A stretch of DNA of 64,000 bases from Caprimulgus europaeus (taxonomy: Eukaryota > Chordata > Aves > Caprimulgiformes > Caprimulgidae): assembly GCA_907165065.1 (NCBI GenBank), contig OU015524.1, positions 39,437,295 through 39,501,294 on the forward strand. The letters are read 5' to 3'. The notes beneath the pieces are model-generated. The model made no database searches and was not told the DNA's origin. It worked only from the letters and a program-made list of their open reading frames with translations. Every line of letters begins with the position of its first letter. Positions within the stretch are counted from its first letter, which is position 1. Made by a program: the position numbers and the translations under genes. Of this stretch, positions 60,093 to 64,000 are shown piece by piece.

Positions 60093-60390
60093 TATCATAG
60101 AACCATATAGAATCACAGAATCATTACAGTTGGAAAAGGCCTCTAATATCAAGCCCAACCATCAACCGAACACTGCCATGGCCACTAAACCATGTCCTGA
60201 AGTGCCATGTCGACACATTTTTTTAACAACTCCAGGATGGTGACTCCACCACTTCCCTGGGCAGCCTGTTCCAATGCCTGACCACTCTTTTGGTAAATTA
60301 ATTTTTCCTAATATCCAGTCTAAACCTGCCCTGGTGCAACTTGAGGCCGTTTCCTCTCATCCTATCACTAGTTACTTGAGAGAAGAGAGC
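60093..60390 (-). mobile_element. Old CR1 3' fragment
   Basis: The + strand shows a diverged reversed tail (ATAGAATCACAGAATCATTA), then CAGTTGGAAAAGGCCTCTAA and, further on, the reversed end of ORF2 (SDRMRGNGLKLHQGRFRLDI on the - strand). It is more diverged than the others. Confidence 0.88.
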
Positions 60391-61459
60391 ATTCTCCCAG
60401 CAGTTTCCCAAAGGTGCACTTGCATCCAAGCTCACACTAAGTATTTCCCTTGAGATGCTGCCCTCTGCAAAGGCCTTTTGGACAGAGGCAGCTGGAGAGC
60501 TGAAGCTTGCCGAAAGCGAGCACCTTTGCCACCTGAGAGCTGCTGTCCCGGTCCAGTGCCAGACGGCTCGCCCTTTGCTGGGAGACAAAGGGAGCCGTGT
60601 CTGAGCCGCACTGAGGCTGCACTTGCCGGAAGAAACCTAACAATTCTTATTTACCAAATTGACAAAATCCTATCATTGCAATTAAGGGGATATGTAATTA
60701 ACTGTGTCTTAATTACAGCAGCTGCCACTTCATCTGAATGCAGCAATTTGCGGAGAAACCGGGGGAGATGCTTTCAATTCGTGTGTGTAAACAGCGCAGG
60801 CACAAACAGCGTGACGTGTGTGGCTCCGGGGCTGTGACGCCCTGCCCCAGGGTGCGTGGGGTGAAGGCTCAGGCTCGCTGGCTGCTGCCCTGCCTGGCTG
60901 TGGTGGTCTCTGAAAATCCCTTTGGGAGGCAGAGAGCTTTTGAAAACCCCGCTACAAACCTATGGCCCAGGAGTTTTTAAGCATTTTGTTCCACCTCGGC
61001 TTGCTGAGCTGCAAGGCTGAGTGTGCCCAACACCACAAAGACCTCCTGGCACAGAAATGTTTGTGAAGAGCTTCTTACCCCTGACTTCAGGCCTCTGTAG
61101 GAGTGTGAGCCCTTGCTGCATGTGCCGAGATGTACTGGGCAAGATTCATTTTGCTTGGTCTCTCGCTGTGCGCTTCCATGGCTTCCTCAGCCCTGGCTGG
61201 CAGGAGCAGACCGTGCAAAGGGACAGTGGTCGTGCAGGCTCTGCCAGCCTGATTCCTTTCTGTCCCTTACTGGCTCTGCTGCTGGGGAGCAGGCTGAGCC
61301 CCTCCAGCCGCTGCAGGGCTGCATGGTGTTCTCAAAGCGCTTGCATCCTTTGCTGCTGCAGCCTTCTGTGACTTATTAGTGATTTATGTGACTCATTTCC
61401 CAAGAGCTTATGTGGGTTTCCAGGATGGCCAAGTTTTCCCTCCCAAGGTACCCAGAAAG

Positions 61460-61483
61460 TGGTGGTGGTGGTGGTGGTGGTGG
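61460..61483. repeat. (GGT)n trinucleotide repeat
   Basis: Eight pure GGT/TGG units. It would read poly-Val, poly-Gly or poly-Trp in one direction and poly-His in the other, but lies in no recognisable gene. Confidence 0.97.
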
Positions 61484-64000
61484 ATCCACCTGGGTTTTGC
61501 CTCTGCTCCTGCCTGCCTCAGTGGCTGTCTGCTCCCACTTCCTGCCTGTACCCAGGACTTGGTGACTGGCTGTGCTGGTTTAGGGTAGAGAGTTGTGACA
61601 GGATGGACATGGTTTTCCATATCTGGAGAGACAACATGAGGTTCCCTGTTCTTCTAAGGCAAGAGCCATGGGTGCTTAGTAGATAGGAAGAGAGTACTGA
61701 TCTGCCTGAGACTTCCTTCCAGCCCTGCTCGCCAACAGCAACTCCTCCTGGAGATCATGCCGAGGAGACATTATCGATCCCTCTGTGCCTCAGCTTACCC
61801 ACTGGTAACGGCCTCAGTGAATTTGCTTGTATCTGTGCCTCAGGTACAGCTCACAAATGCTGAGCTAAGCCCAGAAGGCACTTACTGCTGGGCTGTAGCT
61901 TGGAAGGAGCCGTGGACTCCCCTCACCACTGCTAATAAAGATGATTGATGTTACAAAGGCTAAGGACTGTGCCTGCTAACGGTAGACGTAATTTGGGCCC
62001 CATAAGTCAGCTGCATTGATTTGTTCTGTATGTTTCACATACAGAAATAAAGTTTTTCTCTATCAAGCCAGCACAGGAAGGATATCCTGCTTGGTTCCTC
62101 CAGTTTCCTAACTGAAACATAAACTATTTTCTGAATATTTCAGTACTGTGCAGCATCAAAAAAGACTAGCTTATTAATATGCACATCTAGAATCTGAAAA
62201 GATGGGATGACATCCTGTCACTATTTAAATGATGGCACGAGCTCCCATGGACACTGGTGCAGCCAGAATTTCACCAACCACTGCTACTCAGCTGCAACAA
62301 GCTATCTTCACATCACGCTGCAGGACTCTGAATTGCAGTTAATGGCACTTTGAGGAAAAGAAAAAGACAGTTAAAACTAGTAAAAACTTGTTCATGCTAA
62401 TCTCTCAAAAAGCACTTATTCACTGTAGATTTACATGCTGAATGAGGTTTCATGGAAAACTTTTGAAATACGTTTCTCTTTCTGCCTCCTTTGGGATGCA
62501 GCACTACCTGCATGGTGTTTCTAATAGCAGTTACATTTGCATGGATACATGTGCTTTTTTTCATTGACCCTGTGTTTGCTGCCCACATTTTGAAAGCTAA
62601 AGTAACAGAATATTCTGACCCAGTTATTCCCACAGCACTTGTCTGTGGTGTTACTGGCTGCACTTTGGATATAGCGTTAGCAGGAGAAATCAATTTAAAA
62701 AAATAGAAGAAAACAAAGCAGCCTTTCAATTTGTTTTACCGAAGTGGAGTGTCTAGGCAGGAGTGATATAATTTTCATAGCCACCGAGCACTTTGGCTTC
62801 ACTGACATAATTTGTGGTCATATGGGTGCCAGGCATCTACCTTTTGGTAACACAATTTGGAAAAGCCACTCAAAGGTTCCCATTGCCACCCAAGTGTCCT
62901 TAGCAACAAGCACAAGAGAATTCAGAAAATATGAGACACCGGAAGGATGTTTTTTCTCCGAGTTCCCTGTTTGATACGTGCAGGGTTTGCCATGCCCTAC
63001 TTACACTACTGTCTTCAGAGGATGCATAAAGTGCTGTCAACACAACCTCCCTCAACCCCGCCATAGGCTAAGGGAATTATGTTTGTGCTCCCACTCATAA
63101 ACCTGGAGAGACAAATCTACAGTTGGTCACACTTAGGGAATTTATATTCAAGCATCTGTTACACAGTTTAAAATGTTTTTCTTGACATCAAGGTGTTTGA
63201 CAGCAGCAAATGTCCGACACCCAGGAGGTGGTGTGGCAACGCTGTCGGTCTGTAAAAGCCCTCCCTACCCTACTGCTGTTGTTTCAGTGGCTGAGACCCC
63301 TGGATTAGAGGGACTTGCTGGTTCTTGCTAACACCTCCCCACTGACCCACGCCATCTCCCTTACCCAAATGCTGGCCCCTCTCTGCAGGAGGCAGGGGGG
63401 CTGCCGGCTCTGGGGTGTGAACAAAAGACTGTGAGGAACTGGAATGAGATCACTAAATCCATTTGATTTATTTGGGATTTGAGCCTAGGTCTTCTGGGTG
63501 AAAGTGAGTGCATTAACCCACTGTGGGAGTTAATTCCTTGCCTAGTCATTATTCAGGCATCATTAAAGTATGCATTGTGCTGGAGGTCAAATCAGATTAC
63601 TCTAAAGAATTTGGAATGGGAAAAATGCTGGGGGTTTTTCATCAGCCTAAGTGTTTGATTATCTCAGTGTTTAGCTATTTATATTGTGCCTGTCACTGTG
63701 GCATGTCACTGTATAAACAAAGAGATGCTCTAAATCTCTTATTATTTTAATGGCATTAATGTTCTTCAGCTGGGGAAAAAAGAAAATAATTTCCCTCTGG
63801 AAGATAACAGAGTGAGTGGTTTAACCTGAACAGCGGCTCTGGGAAAACTGCTCTTACAGGCTCACCCAGGCAGAACGGTCCTGCAGCTCCCCAACAACCG
63901 CCCAGATGCACCTGGAGATGCTGCTGCCCACACCTTCTCCTAACGCCAGGGACAAGCCCCCACCTCTGCATGAAGGGCTACCCTGCAGCAGCAAAAACGT

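Larger units (their letters stand above)
54850..64000. other. Intergenic sequence right of the SPMIP3-like exons
   Basis: Holds one old CR1 fragment and a GGT repeat; no gene recognised. Several AT-rich, low-CpG blocks with clustered homeodomain-type TAATTA/ATTA cores (about 59230-59400, 60630-60740, 63440-63760) look like candidate conserved noncoding elements, but this cannot be shown from one sequence. Confidence 0.4.

Noticed and set aside
62397-62729. 110-codon - strand and 71-codon + strand overlapping open frames
   Set aside because: No recognisable domain; the two strands are open over the same stretch, so openness is likely chance.

Overview
The window looks like the nuclear genome of a bird. 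It carries several 5'-truncated CR1 LINE copies with the typical 3' tails (TGATTCTATGA and similar), a GC-rich CpG-island promoter, and the gene order expected around avian/tetrapod ADSS2. All calls come from reading the sequence and from remembered family sequences; no alignment or search was run.

The one clearly intact gene is ADSS2 (adenylosuccinate synthetase, muscle-independent isozyme) on the + strand. Its 13 coding exons run from the ATG at 13008 to the TAA at 49472. All junctions are GT-AG, the phases close perfectly, and the product is 451 residues with every catalytic motif present. The promoter is a CpG island at about 12190-13740 holding a near-perfect ZNF143/THAP11 site and a second, inverted, weaker one. 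The most likely polyadenylation signal is ATTAAA at 50178.

Left of ADSS2 and head-to-head with it, on the - strand between about 11.95 kb and the left edge, is a chain of short splice-bounded segments. These match, in order and largely in phase, the N-terminal part of the sperm CatSper accessory subunit CATSPERE. Examples are the YEGT..F.EW..P...C exon, the G.Y..KP exon, the RYL.....CF.WY exon and the EEPPI...GQ exon. CATSPERE is the head-to-head neighbour of ADSS2 in mammals, while CatSper genes are reported missing from birds. Several apparent lesions suggest a young pseudogene: a lost splice donor, a +1 frameshift with a stop, a stop split across an exon junction, and a terminal stop. Many exons and splice sites remain intact, so the decay is recent or some lesions are misread. 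The gene runs off the left edge.

Right of ADSS2, on the - strand, two phase-compatible segments at 53.9-54.8 kb resemble SPMIP3 (C1orf100), a sperm microtubule inner protein that is the tail-to-tail neighbour of ADSS2 in mammals. The housekeeping purine-synthesis gene is therefore flanked by two sperm genes, as in mammals. The rest (50.2-53.9 kb, 54.9-64 kb and the introns) holds CR1 fragments, simple repeats, a weak unrecognised chain of + strand exon-like segments near 51.5-52.5 kb, and AT-rich blocks that could be conserved noncoding elements.
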